64,000 bases of DNA, taken from assembly GCF_027625935.1 (NCBI RefSeq), contig NZ_CP115300.1:248001-312000 (forward strand), read 5' to 3'. The stretch is from Streptomyces camelliae (GTDB lineage Bacteria > Actinomycetota > Actinomycetes > Streptomycetales > Streptomycetaceae). How positions within the stretch are numbered: position 1 is the first letter of the stretch; each line of letters opens with the position of its first letter. The notes under the pieces are model-generated. The model saw nothing but the letters and a program-made list of their open reading frames with translations. It made no database searches and was not told the DNA's origin. The position numbers and the translations under genes are program-made. This document shows positions 9,337-17,372 of this stretch, piece after piece.

Positions 9337-11523
9337 ATGGTTACCATGCCGGTTATGTCTGGTGAACTCTCAAGCAGCGGTCCGGACCGCGAAGTTGCGG
9401 CGGCAGGTGGCCGGTTGACCGATCCTGGATGGCTGGTGCACGGAGACCCGGAGCTGGTCCTCGCGGGCCTGGACGGCGCTGCCGGGCAGGAGGAGATCCT
9501 GGCGGCTGCTGTGTACCGGACGTCGGGGCATGTGCACCGTGACGCCAGTGCGGGGGTGCGGCGGCAAGTACTGGCGCTGGACGCCGCCCGGTACGGGAAC
9601 CGAGAGCTGGCAAGAAACATCGCCCAGGTTGCAGTCCGCCAAGAGATGGATGACCCCTGGGTCGTGCAGTGGGCGACGGGCAGCGACTTGGACTCCCGGC
9701 TGCGGTACGCGTTGCCGGTGCCGGCCAAGGTGGGCGTCTTGGCGACCGTGGTCGTGGAGGGCCGTGGTATCGCTGTCGCCGGTTGCGAGGACGGCACGCT
9801 GCACGCGTGGGATCTGGCCACGGGCAGCCGATACGGCAAGGCCGTGTCCGCTCACACCGGCGACGTACGTGCGCTGGCGACGGCGGTGCTGGACGGTCGT
9901 CCTGTCGCTGTCACCGGCGGCTTCGACCGAACGATGCGGGTCTGGGACTTGGCGCGGGGAGAACTGGTCGGTACGTGCTCCGCCGACGATGACTCCTGGG
10001 TGAAATTGCTGGCCGCGGGACTGGTCGAGGGTCGACCGGTCGTGGTCGGCGCCTGCATCGACGACGTGGTGAGAGTGTGGGATCTGGCCACCCTCTCCCA
10101 GCACAGTGAGCCGTTGACCATACACACCGGCTTTGTGTCCGCTCTGGCGACGGCGGTGCTGGACGGCCGCCCCGTCGCTGTCACCAGCCACTCCACAGAA
10201 CTTGGGGCGACGGACCTGATCACGGGGGAGGAAAACGTCCGAGTGTGGGACCTGATCACGGGACGGGAGTTCGGCGCCCTGGGCGACCGTCACGACGAGC
10301 CTCCTGTGTTCGCGGACCAGGCGTACAACCGGACGGCGGAAGGCGGCAGTGACGGCGACGGGGAGACAGGGCACTGCGCCAGTCTGGACCTCAACGCCAG
10401 GGCGCACTTTCTGGTGACAGATCCGGCGTCCGAGTGCCCGATGGCCGTCAGCGCCAACGCCTACGAGGTGCACGTCTGGAACCTGGCCACGCGCGAGCAG
10501 GTCGGTGAGCCTGTTGCGGCCTTCGTGGAAACGGCGGCCGTGAGGGTGCTCCACGACCGCCCCGCCGCCCTCGTCGGGTACGCCCATGGGCCGGTCGAGG
10601 TGTGGGATCTGTCCACCCTCCGGCAGCTGCGGCCGTCGCTGACGGGTCACGAGGCGGCTGTGCGGGGAACGGCGACGGCGGTGGTGAACAGGCGTCACCT
10701 CGCGGTCACCGGTGGCGACGACAGATCGGTTCGGATCTGGGACCTCGACGGTGAAAAGGAGACGGGTAGCTGGCTGACTGGTCATGCCGGCTCCGTGACA
10801 GGGGTCACCACGGCCGTCGTGGACGGCAGTTGCGTCATCGTCACCGGCGGCTCGGACGCGGGAGTGCGGATCTGGGACCTCGGCGGCAAGGGACAGCTCG
10901 GTGAGCCCCTGACCGGCCATACCATTGCCGTGGATCTGCTGACGGCGGGGACGGTGGACGGACGGCCCACCCTCCTCACGCGCGGCGACGGCTACAAGAC
11001 GGTGCGGATATGGGACCTGACCACCCGGGAAGAGCTGCACGGACGGTCGACCAGTGAGTACACCAGCTCCTTCATCGAGTTCTTCGGGGTAGTCGATGGC
11101 CGCTTCGTCGCTGTGACCGGGGAAGGCCGTGTCTGGGACCTGACCGCGAGCCAATGGATCGGAGTGCAGCCGCGGCAACGAGGCGCCCTGGCCCTGGAGA
11201 CGCTCGAAGGCCGCAGCGTCATTCTCACCAGCCTCAGGGCAGAAGGAGTCCATCTCTGGGACCTGGCCACGGGCGAACTGCTGGCACCGCCGCTGACGGG
11301 ACACACCAGTGAGGTGCGTGCGGGGGCGACCGGCACGCTGGACGGTCGCCCTGTCGTCGTCGCCGGCGGCGACCGAACCGTGTGGATGTGGGACGCAAGC
11401 ACGGGGCAGCAGATCGGTACGTACGCCTTTCCTTCCCGTATCAGGGGACTGACGGTGGCGCCCGACGGGCGGCTGGTGGTCGGTTTCGGCGCGGACATAG
11501 CGGTCCTGACCCATCGCCGCTGA
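9337..11523 (+). CDS. WD40 repeat protein resembling the sensor half of a STAND protein
   Basis: 728 aa. The N-terminal 110 residues (LTDPGWLVHGDPELVLAGLD, later VLALDAARYGNRELA) match the linker that in large actinobacterial STAND or caspase-like WD40 proteins joins the NTPase part to the propeller. After it come about eleven WD40 blades ending in VWDLA, IWDLD or similar, many with the VDGRPVAVTGG-D strand. No NACHT/AAA or protease domain precedes it: ATG 9337 has a GAGG ribosome site 5 nt upstream, and the frame before it is non-coding. It therefore looks like a detached sensor half, either a natural stand-alone protein or a truncated one. It is divergent from the WD40 gene at 9036. Confidence 0.72.
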   Translation: MVTMPVMSGELSSSGPDREVAAAGGRLTDPGWLVHGDPELVLAGLDGAAGQEEILAAAVYRTSGHVHRDASAGVRRQVLALDAARYGNRELARNIAQVAVRQEMDDPWVVQWATGSDLDSRLRYALPVPAKVGVLATVVVEGRGIAVAGCEDGTLHAWDLATGSRYGKAVSAHTGDVRALATAVLDGRPVAVTGGFDRTMRVWDLARGELVGTCSADDDSWVKLLAAGLVEGRPVVVGACIDDVVRVWDLATLSQHSEPLTIHTGFVSALATAVLDGRPVAVTSHSTELGATDLITGEENVRVWDLITGREFGALGDRHDEPPVFADQAYNRTAEGGSDGDGETGHCASLDLNARAHFLVTDPASECPMAVSANAYEVHVWNLATREQVGEPVAAFVETAAVRVLHDRPAALVGYAHGPVEVWDLSTLRQLRPSLTGHEAAVRGTATAVVNRRHLAVTGGDDRSVRIWDLDGEKETGSWLTGHAGSVTGVTTAVVDGSCVIVTGGSDAGVRIWDLGGKGQLGEPLTGHTIAVDLLTAGTVDGRPTLLTRGDGYKTVRIWDLTTREELHGRSTSEYTSSFIEFFGVVDGRFVAVTGEGRVWDLTASQWIGVQPRQRGALALETLEGRSVILTSLRAEGVHLWDLATGELLAPPLTGHTSEVRAGATGTLDGRPVVVAGGDRTVWMWDASTGQQIGTYAFPSRIRGLTVAPDGRLVVGFGADIAVLTHRR

Positions 11524-11527
11524 GAGC

Positions 11528-12127
11528 GTGTTCTCAACCTCTGATCGTACGGACGCCGTCATCGACGCGGACAGCCAGGGCTTCAATGGCGGCAAGCTGA
11601 TCAACGGCCGCAAGCAGCATGTCGTGGTCGACACCGTCGGCCTGCTGCTGGGCGTGATGGTCACCGCCGCGGACACCGGCGACCACACCGCTGCCCAGGT
11701 GCTGCTCGGGCAGGTCACCGATGTGCACCACCGGCTGGAACTGCTCTGGGCCGACGGCGGCTACACCGGCAGCCTCGTCGAGCACTGCCTGGCCACGCTC
11801 GCGCTGGTCCTGGCGATCGTCAAAGGCAGCGACGACATGCGTGGCTTCGTAGTGCTGCCCAACCGGTGGATCGTCGAGCGCCTCTTCGCTCACCTGACGG
11901 CCCAGCGAGCCACGTCGGCTCACCCGGCCCGAGTCCGCCGGGGGTTCCGCCACCTCCGCGTGAAGACCACCCGCCCCGCCAGCGTGCCCAGGCCCTCCAA
12001 GCCCGGACCCGGACACCCACCCGGCTCGAAGAACCGCCGGTCACCCCCACGTCACGAGCCCGGGAAGACCGTGAAACGAATCGAAACCCTCACCGAACAT
12101 GTCCGCCTGAAACAGCAGCGAGGTTAA
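11528..12127 (+). pseudogene. fused remnants of two transposases
   Basis: The first part (about 11570-11900) is the C-terminal catalytic segment of an IS5-type DDE transposase: GGKLINGRKQHVVVDTVGLL, the second Asp in LLWADGGYTG, and the Glu in WIVERLFAHL. Its N-terminal half and first Asp are missing. From about 11930 the same frame continues as RRGFRHLRVKTTRPASVP through PPGSKNRR, which resembles the C-terminal tail of a different actinobacterial transposase group. The open frame is therefore a chimera of two dead elements. It begins four bases after the WD40 stop codon. Confidence 0.65.
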
Positions 12128-12136
12128 TGATCAAGC

Positions 12137-12673
12137 TTAGTCCAGGTAGAGGGCAGCCAGACGCGGCAGACGGCGCGCCATCTCGTCTGAGTCGTCGAAA
12201 TCGAAGGCCCAGGCAGGGTCCAGTTGCGGGTAGCGGATGGTAAATGCGTCTGCAGGGAGCTGATCACCGGTCGCCGTGACGTGTGCGTCCCAGGCGATGC
12301 CCAGGACGTCCTCACCCTCCAGGTCGAGGCCGTCGGCCACGGAGGCTTGCACGACGGGCAGTTCTGCGAGGGCATCAGGATCAGCGACGACGCGATCGAA
12401 GACCTCACGCCCCTGAGCGATCAGCCAGCTGCGGAAGTAGTCGAAGCCGTCGTCTGAGCATCCGCCGTTGATGACGTAGGCAGCAGCCCACAGCGGGTTG
12501 GTGTAGGACTCAGCCATCAGGTCCCACAACACCTGTTGAGCCGCGACGATCTCCTCGGCTGGCCGGACGGCCAGCAGCGAGGTTGCCTCGCGAGCGACCG
12601 ATTCGCTCTCGTGCGGGTTGATCACCTGGTCGCGGGCTGCCGCGATGAGCTCCCAGAACTGCTGTTTGTTCAT
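12137..12673 (-). CDS. DUF4240 domain protein
   Basis: 178 aa, soluble. It matches the DUF4240 family over its length: N-terminal MNKQQFWELIAAAR, the central WDLMAESYTNPLWAAAYVINGGCSDDGFDYFRSWLIAQG block, and a later RVVADPDALAEL segment. The family is common in Streptomyces and has no established function; its members are often found near polymorphic toxins or mobile DNA. ATG 12673 starts exactly at the conserved domain. It stands alone between transposase debris and the right IS copy, converging with the debris at 11528-12127. Its neighbours suggest cargo of mobile DNA. Confidence 0.7.
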   Translation of the reverse strand: MNKQQFWELIAAARDQVINPHESESVAREATSLLAVRPAEEIVAAQQVLWDLMAESYTNPLWAAAYVINGGCSDDGFDYFRSWLIAQGREVFDRVVADPDALAELPVVQASVADGLDLEGEDVLGIAWDAHVTATGDQLPADAFTIRYPQLDPAWAFDFDDSDEMARRLPRLAALYLD

Positions 12674-13280
12674 GGTGGCGGAGCATGCCACCTGGTACTG
12701 ACAGCCCAGCGATCCCGACGGTTGGAGATCACGCTGCCACCTGCTCCGCCTCCAGGCTCGGGGCCGGAAAGGCGACCAGTTCATCGAAGAGTCTGTGCTC
12801 CTGCCCTGTGAGCGTCGTACCTCCGCCTTCGCCGAGAGCCGCGCGTCACACAGGTCGACGACCGTCCGCGTCCACTCCGCTCCCTCCACCGAGCCGCTCG
12901 AAGCTCGGCAGGTAATCCGCCCCGGCATCCCACAGCACCTCCAGCGTCTTCGAGGGGAGATTCCCGAGGACCTGGGCGTCCCTGCGTACTGCCAGGGCCT
13001 CCTCATCAACCGACTCCGCGAGGGGCACCGACCCCATCTACGGCAACGACCCGGCCAACATCGTCAACCGCACCCGCACCCGCACCGGCGCCGACGCCCA
13101 GATGGAACTGTCCACCGCGCTGCGCACGGCGATGTTCGGTGACTTCTCCAGCGCGGCCAGGCGCAGGACGACAGCCGGCGTGCCGAGCCCGGACAGCCCC
13201 TACGCCGACCACTTCTGGAACAGCTTCGTGAGCGCCGTCCGCGAGGCGATCAAGAACCACGAACTCGGCCTCGACTCCCG
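12674..13280. other. decayed coding DNA
   Basis: Several broken reading frames with normal codon bias. On the minus strand, 13037-12846 reads ESVDEEALAVRRDAQVLGNL and on to WDAGADYLPSFERLGG, then is lost to a frame change; a further minus-frame piece near 12730-12840 reads QEHRLFDELVAFPAPSLEAE before a stop. On the plus strand, about 13027-13284 reads DPIYGNDPANIVNRTRTRTG through FVSAVREAIKNHELGLDSR to a TAG that is part of the IS target CTAG. These look like ends of at least two lost genes; families not recognised. Confidence 0.45.
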
Positions 13281-13329
13281 CTAGGCCGTGTATCGAAAGT
13301 GGATCTTGGACCGTGAATGATCACGGTTC

Positions 13330-14205
13330 ATGGGTCGGGGAGATCTCACGGACGAGCAGTGGGCGGTGCTGGAGCCGTTGTTGCCGAAGAGCAGGAAGGC
13401 GGGTCGGCCGCCCGTCTGGCCTCGGAGGCAGTTGATCGACGGCATACGGTTCCGGGTCCGAACCGGTGTTCCGTGGCGGGATGTCCCCGCCGTGTATGGA
13501 CCGTGGGGCCGGGTCTATGACCTGTTCCGCCGATGGCAGCGGAACGGCACTTGGCAGCGGCTCCTCACCCGGCTCCAGTCCCTGGCCGACGCGAAGGGTG
13601 CGATCACATGGGACCTGAGCGTCGACTCCACGGTCTGCCGCGCCCATCAGCATGCGGCCGGGGCCCGCAAGCAGGGCGACCTGCAGAAGGAACCACCGGG
13701 CGGCATCTTCACCGAGCCCCGTGATCATGGGCTGGGAAGGTCGCGCGGCGGGTTCACCACCAAGCTCCACCTGGCAGTTGAGCAGGGTCAGAAGCCCATG
13801 TCGATCGTGGTGACGGCAGGGCAGCGTGGAGACTCGCCGCAGTTCGAACCCGTGCTGGAGAAGGTCCGTGTGCCCCGCATCGGGCCGGGCCGGCCACGCA
13901 TCCGCCCCGATCGGGTGCGTGCTGACAAGGCGTATGCCTCCCGCAAAAACCGCGCCTACCTGCGCCGCCGCGGGATCCGCTGCACCATCCCGGACAAGGC
14001 CGACCAGGCGCGCAACCGCCAGAAGCGCGGCTCCCGCGGCGGCCGGCCACCGCTTTTCGACCCGGCCGACTACCGCGAGCGCCATGCGGTCGAGTGCGGG
14101 ATCAACCGACTTAAAAGGCACAGGGCAGTGGCCACGAGGTACGACAAGCTCTCCGTCCGCTACGAGGCGACTGTGCTGGTCGCAGCCGTGAACGAGTGGC
14201 TGTGA
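13330..14205 (+). CDS. IS5-type transposase, intact
   Basis: 291 aa DDE transposase. The N-terminal [19 protein letters not shown] is the DUF4096-like DNA-binding start of this group. The catalytic residues are Asp in [16 protein letters not shown], Asp in [13 protein letters not shown] and Glu in [16 protein letters not shown]. The ATG lies 45 bp inside the left terminal repeat and the stop lies 21 bp from the convergent VOC gene. It should cut and join the terminal repeats of both copies, so it could also move the broken left copy or the whole bracketed region. Confidence 0.93.
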   Translation: MGRGDLTDEQWAVLEPLLPKSRKAGRPPVWPRRQLIDGIRFRVRTGVPWRDVPAVYGPWGRVYDLFRRWQRNGTWQRLLTRLQSLADAKGAITWDLSVDSTVCRAHQHAAGARKQGDLQKEPPGGIFTEPRDHGLGRSRGGFTTKLHLAVEQGQKPMSIVVTAGQRGDSPQFEPVLEKVRVPRIGPGRPRIRPDRVRADKAYASRKNRAYLRRRGIRCTIPDKADQARNRQKRGSRGGRPPLFDPADYRERHAVECGINRLKRHRAVATRYDKLSVRYEATVLVAAVNEWL

Positions 14206-14226
14206 CCAGCACCGTCGCAACGGCCC

Positions 14227-14682
14227 TCAGACGACGTCGAATTCGTTGCCCTCAGGGTCCTGCATGGCGGCGGCGTAGAGCCCCATGTCCTGCTCATCCT
14301 TGATCCGCAGCACGGTGGCACCGGCTTTGACCAGCCGTTCCACCGTAGCCCTGACTCGCTGTGTGCGGACGTCCAGTGGGACGTCACGGCCCCCACCGAC
14401 CTTCAGGTCGAAGTGCCACCGGTTCTTGGCGACCTTCGGCTCCGGAACCTGCTGGAACCACACCCTCGGTCCACGTCCCGCGGGATCGATGATCGACTCC
14501 GGAATATCCCCGGCACCGGCCGGCAACTCTGCCTCGGGCACCCCTACCGCCGCCCAGTAAGCACGCCACGTGGCGTGCCCGCCCGGCGGAGGCTCAGGCA
14601 CGTAGCCCAGGGCCTCGGCCCAGAAAGTCACCATTCTCTGCGGATCGGAGCAGTCGATCGTCAGCTGCACTGTCATCTCCAT
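14227..14682 (-). CDS. VOC-family (glyoxalase-fold) protein, passenger of the right IS
   Basis: 151 aa, the same protein as at 2195-2650 apart from Trp for Arg before AAVGVPEAEL. It shows the paired VOC modules and the terminal DPEGNEFDVV metal-ligand strand. The start codon lies about 32 bp inside the terminal repeat, so its promoter is either in the IS end or read in from outside. In this copy it faces inward, with its start next to the expansin promoter region. Function unknown; a detoxification or drug-binding role is possible from the family but not shown. Confidence 0.8.
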   Translation of the reverse strand: MEMTVQLTIDCSDPQRMVTFWAEALGYVPEPPPGGHATWRAYWAAVGVPEAELPAGAGDIPESIIDPAGRGPRVWFQQVPEPKVAKNRWHFDLKVGGGRDVPLDVRTQRVRATVERLVKAGATVLRIKDEQDMGLYAAAMQDPEGNEFDVV

Positions 14683-14738
14683 GCTCGGAGCATCCCAGGC
14701 AGGACTGACAGACGATCCACTTTCGATACACGGCCTAG

Positions 14739-14901
14739 GTGGCCGCTCGGGAGGGAAAGGTTGCCGCCGTATCCGATGTTCTTCGGATCCCTTTCGTGCG
14801 GTGCACTGGTCGCCGAGAAATCAGCGTCGGGGCGGCAACCTTCTCGTCTCCTGCGGCAACTGGGAGCCGGAAGGCTGAGTCGAACTACCGGATGGACGGG
14901 C
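14739..14901. other. upstream region of the expansin gene with nested inverted repeats
   Basis: 163 bp between the IS and the expansin start. A 12-bp inverted repeat AAGGTTGCCGCC (14757-14768) pairs with 14831-14842, and a smaller ATCCGA/TCGGAT stem sits inside it. The structure could be a transcript leader hairpin or the ends of a tiny decayed element; it does not match the c-di-AMP riboswitch core known upstream of some actinobacterial wall hydrolases. Confidence 0.35.
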
Positions 14902-15870
14902 ATGAGGGCAACGAAGCACGCCGCGCCGCAACCGTGGCGCAGGCGCGGACTGGTCACGGGCATTCCCTTGGGGCTACTGGTCGTCGGTGTGCTGGCGTGC
15001 CTGGCCCTGACCGTCCTCACCGGGAGCGGAACCGGTGCCGGAAGGGCAGCCGACGCGTCTGCCGCGGGCGTGCGGGCGGCCGCCCCGTCCGGTGCCGGGT
15101 CTGCGGCGGGCGGCGGTGCGGGTGCGACGGTGCAGCCGACGGCCTCGGCCAGTACGACGATCCCGGCCTCGGCCACGCCGTCGCCATCGGTCTCGGCCAC
15201 TGCGACGGCCTCGGCCACCAGTACCGCGCCCGCGAGCTCCAGGGCCGCGGCCCTGGCCGGACGGATCAGACCGGCCGTCAGCTACCAGGGGGTCGCTACC
15301 GCCTACGCCGCTGGTGACGGCAGCGGCTCCTGCCTGTACGGGCCTTCCGACGACCTGATGGTCGCGGCGATGAACGTCACCGACTACGAATCGGCCAAGG
15401 CGTGCGGGGCCTACGTGCTGGTCCGCGCGGCCGGCGGAGCCACCATCACGGTACGGATCGTCAACGAATGCCCGTGGCCCTGCGCGCCGGGGCAACTCGA
15501 CCTCAGCCGACAGGCGTTCGCCAAGCTCGCAGACCTGTCGGTGGGGCGGCTCCCGATCACCTGGTCGCTGCTGAGCCCGGACCTGCCGGGCACGATCGCC
15601 GTCCGGTACAAGATCGGGTCCACCAAGTGGTGGTGCGGGATCCAGGTGATCGGCCACCGGAACCCGGTGGCCGCGCTGGAGGTGCGGGCCGCCGGCGGCT
15701 GGCGGCGGCTGCCCCGCACCGACTACAACTACTTCCTGTCCGCCGATGGCACCGGCTGCGGCGGGGCGCTCAGGATCACGGACATCTACGGGGAGCGGCT
15801 GACCGTCGATGGCATCGCCGTGCGGCCGGACGTCGCGCAGCTGACCGGCGTCCAGTTCGCCCGGCATTGA
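14902..15870 (+). CDS. bacterial expansin-like protein
   Basis: 322 aa membrane-anchored or secreted protein. A hydrophobic segment (residues 17-37) is followed by an Ala/Ser/Thr linker (about 45-115). The rest matches bacterial expansins: a double-psi beta-barrel domain with VATAYAAGDGSGSCLYG, the AMNVTDYESAKACGAYV block and RIVNECPWPCAPGQLDLS containing the key Asp, then a CBM63-like binding domain with SSTKWW-type aromatic residues (STKWWCGIQV). Expansins loosen cellulose-rich walls without hydrolysis and are typical of plant-associated bacteria. ATG 14902 has GGACGG upstream. The next gene downstream, a SigE-family sigma factor, starts 147 bp after the stop. Confidence 0.85.
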   Translation: MRATKHAAPQPWRRRGLVTGIPLGLLVVGVLACLALTVLTGSGTGAGRAADASAAGVRAAAPSGAGSAAGGGAGATVQPTASASTTIPASATPSPSVSATATASATSTAPASSRAAALAGRIRPAVSYQGVATAYAAGDGSGSCLYGPSDDLMVAAMNVTDYESAKACGAYVLVRAAGGATITVRIVNECPWPCAPGQLDLSRQAFAKLADLSVGRLPITWSLLSPDLPGTIAVRYKIGSTKWWCGIQVIGHRNPVAALEVRAAGGWRRLPRTDYNYFLSADGTGCGGALRITDIYGERLTVDGIAVRPDVAQLTGVQFARH

Positions 15871-15943
15871 CCAGCCCGCCGGTCAGCCTTCACCGGCCCG
15901 CGACCGAGCACGACCGCTGTTCGAATCCCGGGCTGGGCACTGT

Positions 15944-15990
15944 TAGGCTGCGCTCCCCGTTGTTGTTAAACGTGCAACCAACGTGCACGT
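15944..15990 (+). promoter_or_regulatory. candidate promoter and palindrome before the sigma-factor gene
   Basis: TAGGCT at 15944-15949 resembles a Streptomyces -10 box, though no good -35 was found. Downstream, ACGTGCACGT at 15981-15990 is a perfect palindrome, with ACGTGCA repeated at 15970. The position 27 bp before the ATG suits an operator, but this is only a pattern. Confidence 0.3.
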
Positions 15991-16016
15991 CATTGCCAGG
16001 AGAGGGCGACCGGGGG

Positions 16017-16547
16017 ATGGTCCTCGATGACGCGTCCGCGGAGTTCCACGAATTCTTCGAACGCCACTATGCCGAACTCGCCCGTCTGGCATACCTGCTG
16101 ACCGGCGAGGCCGACGCGGCGGACGACCTTGCGGCGGATGCCCTGGTCGCCCTGTGGCAGCGCTGGGACCGGTTGCGGCAGGCCGACCACCCGCTGGCCT
16201 ACGCCCGCGGTGTGGTGGCCAACCTGGCGCGGGGGCGGATCCGCAGCGCGGTGCGCGAGCGACTGAGGATCACGCTGTTCTGGTCCCGCAGCCCCGAGAA
16301 GGTGGAGGGGCCGGACACGGCGGCCGTGCTGGACGTCCGCGCGGCGCTCGCCCGGCTGCCGTTCCGCAAGCGTGCCTGCGTGGTGCTGCGGCACGCCTTC
16401 GACCTGTCGGAGAAGGACACGGCCGTGGCGCTGGGCATCTCGGTCGGCACGGTGAAGAGCCAGACCTCGAAGGGAATGGCCGAACTGCAAAGGATACTGG
16501 GCGCACGAGCGGCCGGGGACCTGATGGCAGGGAGGAGGAACCGGTGA
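16017..16547 (+). CDS. SigE-family ECF RNA polymerase sigma factor
   Basis: 176 aa. Region 2 is clear (FHEFFERHYAELARLAYLLT, then DDLAADALVALWQRWDRL) and region 4 follows with LPFRKRACVVLRHAFDLSEK and the helix-turn-helix TAVALGISVGTVKSQTSKGM. This is the SigE-type subgroup of small sigma factors common in Streptomyces. The ATG at 16017 follows AGGAGAGGG. Its stop overlaps the next gene's start by four bases (GTGA, 16544-16547), so the next protein is probably its membrane-bound control partner. The nearness of the expansin gene suggests a wall or surface stress response, which is inference. Confidence 0.9.
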   Translation: MVLDDASAEFHEFFERHYAELARLAYLLTGEADAADDLAADALVALWQRWDRLRQADHPLAYARGVVANLARGRIRSAVRERLRITLFWSRSPEKVEGPDTAAVLDVRAALARLPFRKRACVVLRHAFDLSEKDTAVALGISVGTVKSQTSKGMAELQRILGARAAGDLMAGRRNR

Positions 16548-17329
16548 ACGAGGAGATCGCCCGTCGGCTGCGTGAGGCCGCCGAAGCCCACCGGCCCGAC
16601 CGCGCGAGGATGCTGGCCCGGGTGCAACGCGGCGTGGCCGGCCCCGCCGTCCGTCACCGCGCGCGGCCGTTCGCGAGGTCCGGGACCAGGGTCGCGCTCG
16701 CCGGGCTCGCCGCCGCCGGCATCCTGGCGACCGGCGGCCTCGCCGTCGCCGCCATCGTCGCGAAATCGTCGCCGTCGGCCACCGTGACCGTGCCTGCCAC
16801 CCCGTCCCCGGACGCCACCTCCCGGCCACCGACATCGGCCCGCCCCACCCCTGTCGCGCCGGCCCCGGCCACCACCCCGGGCAGCGCGCGCCCGACTCCG
16901 CCGGCGACCAGTCCATCACCGTCCGCCGGCGAGAGCCGGAACGGGCCGCTGTGGTCGGCCGGCTCGGTGGACCCGCGCAGCACCGTCTACTGGACGCAGA
17001 GCAACCTCGTCCTCAAGACGACCCAGCCGCTCACCTCGCTCACGATCGAGATGCGGTTCGTGCAGACCGGCGGGGTGCAGAACACCGGTACCTGGCAGAC
17101 CCTGCCGAGTGGTGACTTCACCGTCACCGCCCAGGAGGCCGGCGGCACGCTGGTCTACCGCTGGGTCCTCAAGCCGGGCCTGACCGTGCCGGCCGGGAGC
17201 TATGAGTTTGCCGCCCAGTTCAACAACGGCACCGGCAAGCGCAGTGCCTCAGGCGACGGCTACCGCGTCGACGCGCAGGGTTCGGGCGGCTCCGCGTCGG
17301 TCCGGGGAGGGTTCGTCCCGACCCGGTGA
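16544..17329 (+). CDS. single-pass membrane protein coupled to the sigma factor
   Basis: 261 aa. The cytoplasmic N-terminus (about 48 residues, NEEIARRLREAAEAHRPDRA) is followed by one membrane helix (about 49-70), a Pro/Ser/Thr linker (75-130) and a C-terminal beta-rich domain outside the cell with MRFVQTGGVQNTGTWQTLP. The layout, and the GTGA overlap with the sigma-factor stop, fit an anti-sigma or sensor partner, although no zinc-binding anti-sigma motif is present. The outer domain shows no known catalytic motif and may bind carbohydrate. The start has GGAGGAGGAA upstream. A strong hairpin follows five bases after the stop. Confidence 0.72.
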   Translation: MNEEIARRLREAAEAHRPDRARMLARVQRGVAGPAVRHRARPFARSGTRVALAGLAAAGILATGGLAVAAIVAKSSPSATVTVPATPSPDATSRPPTSARPTPVAPAPATTPGSARPTPPATSPSPSAGESRNGPLWSAGSVDPRSTVYWTQSNLVLKTTQPLTSLTIEMRFVQTGGVQNTGTWQTLPSGDFTVTAQEAGGTLVYRWVLKPGLTVPAGSYEFAAQFNNGTGKRSASGDGYRVDAQGSGGSASVRGGFVPTR

Positions 17330-17334
17330 ACGCC

Positions 17335-17372
17335 GCTGTGCGGCAAGGCGACGAGTTCCCTTGCCGCACAGC
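17335..17372 (+). terminator. strong hairpin terminator after the sigma-factor operon
   Basis: A perfect 14-bp stem (GCTGTGCGGCAAGG at 17335-17348 with 17359-17372) and a 10-nt loop, starting five bases after the stop codon. There is no T-run, as is usual in Streptomyces. Confidence 0.8.

Larger units (their letters stand above)
2143..14734. mobile_element. possible composite transposon bounded by inverted VOC-carrying IS copies
   Basis: Two near-identical IS copies (2143-4481 and 13285-14734) lie in opposite orientation around an 8.8 kb core. The outermost ends are both flanked by CTAG (2139-2142 and 14735-14738), as expected if the whole unit moved together; but the inner ends also show CTAG, so two independent insertions are equally possible. 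The core holds three beta-propeller genes, transposase debris and a DUF4240 gene. Outside the unit, the GH-A glycosidase reads left and the expansin reads right, which would make a natural divergent pair if the unit were removed. Confidence 0.4.
13285..14734 (+). mobile_element. intact IS5-type element with VOC passenger, right copy
   Basis: 1450 bp, with terminal repeats starting GCCGTGTATCGAAAGTGGAT at 13285 and inverted at 14734, and CTAG on both sides (13281-13284, 14735-14738). It holds an intact 291-aa transposase and a convergent 151-aa VOC gene separated by 21 bp. It is nearly identical to the left copy in the opposite orientation. Differences noticed are one VOC residue, one transposase residue, one single-base indel and the nested IS. 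This near-identity indicates recent duplication, and this copy is probably able to move. Confidence 0.88.

Noticed and set aside
13281..13284. Stop codon of the upstream frame created by the IS insertion
   Set aside because: The same TAG would be present in the empty site, since CTAG is duplicated on both sides.
14739..14901. ydaO-type c-di-AMP riboswitch before the expansin gene
   Set aside because: Hairpins are present but the conserved core sequences of that riboswitch are not.
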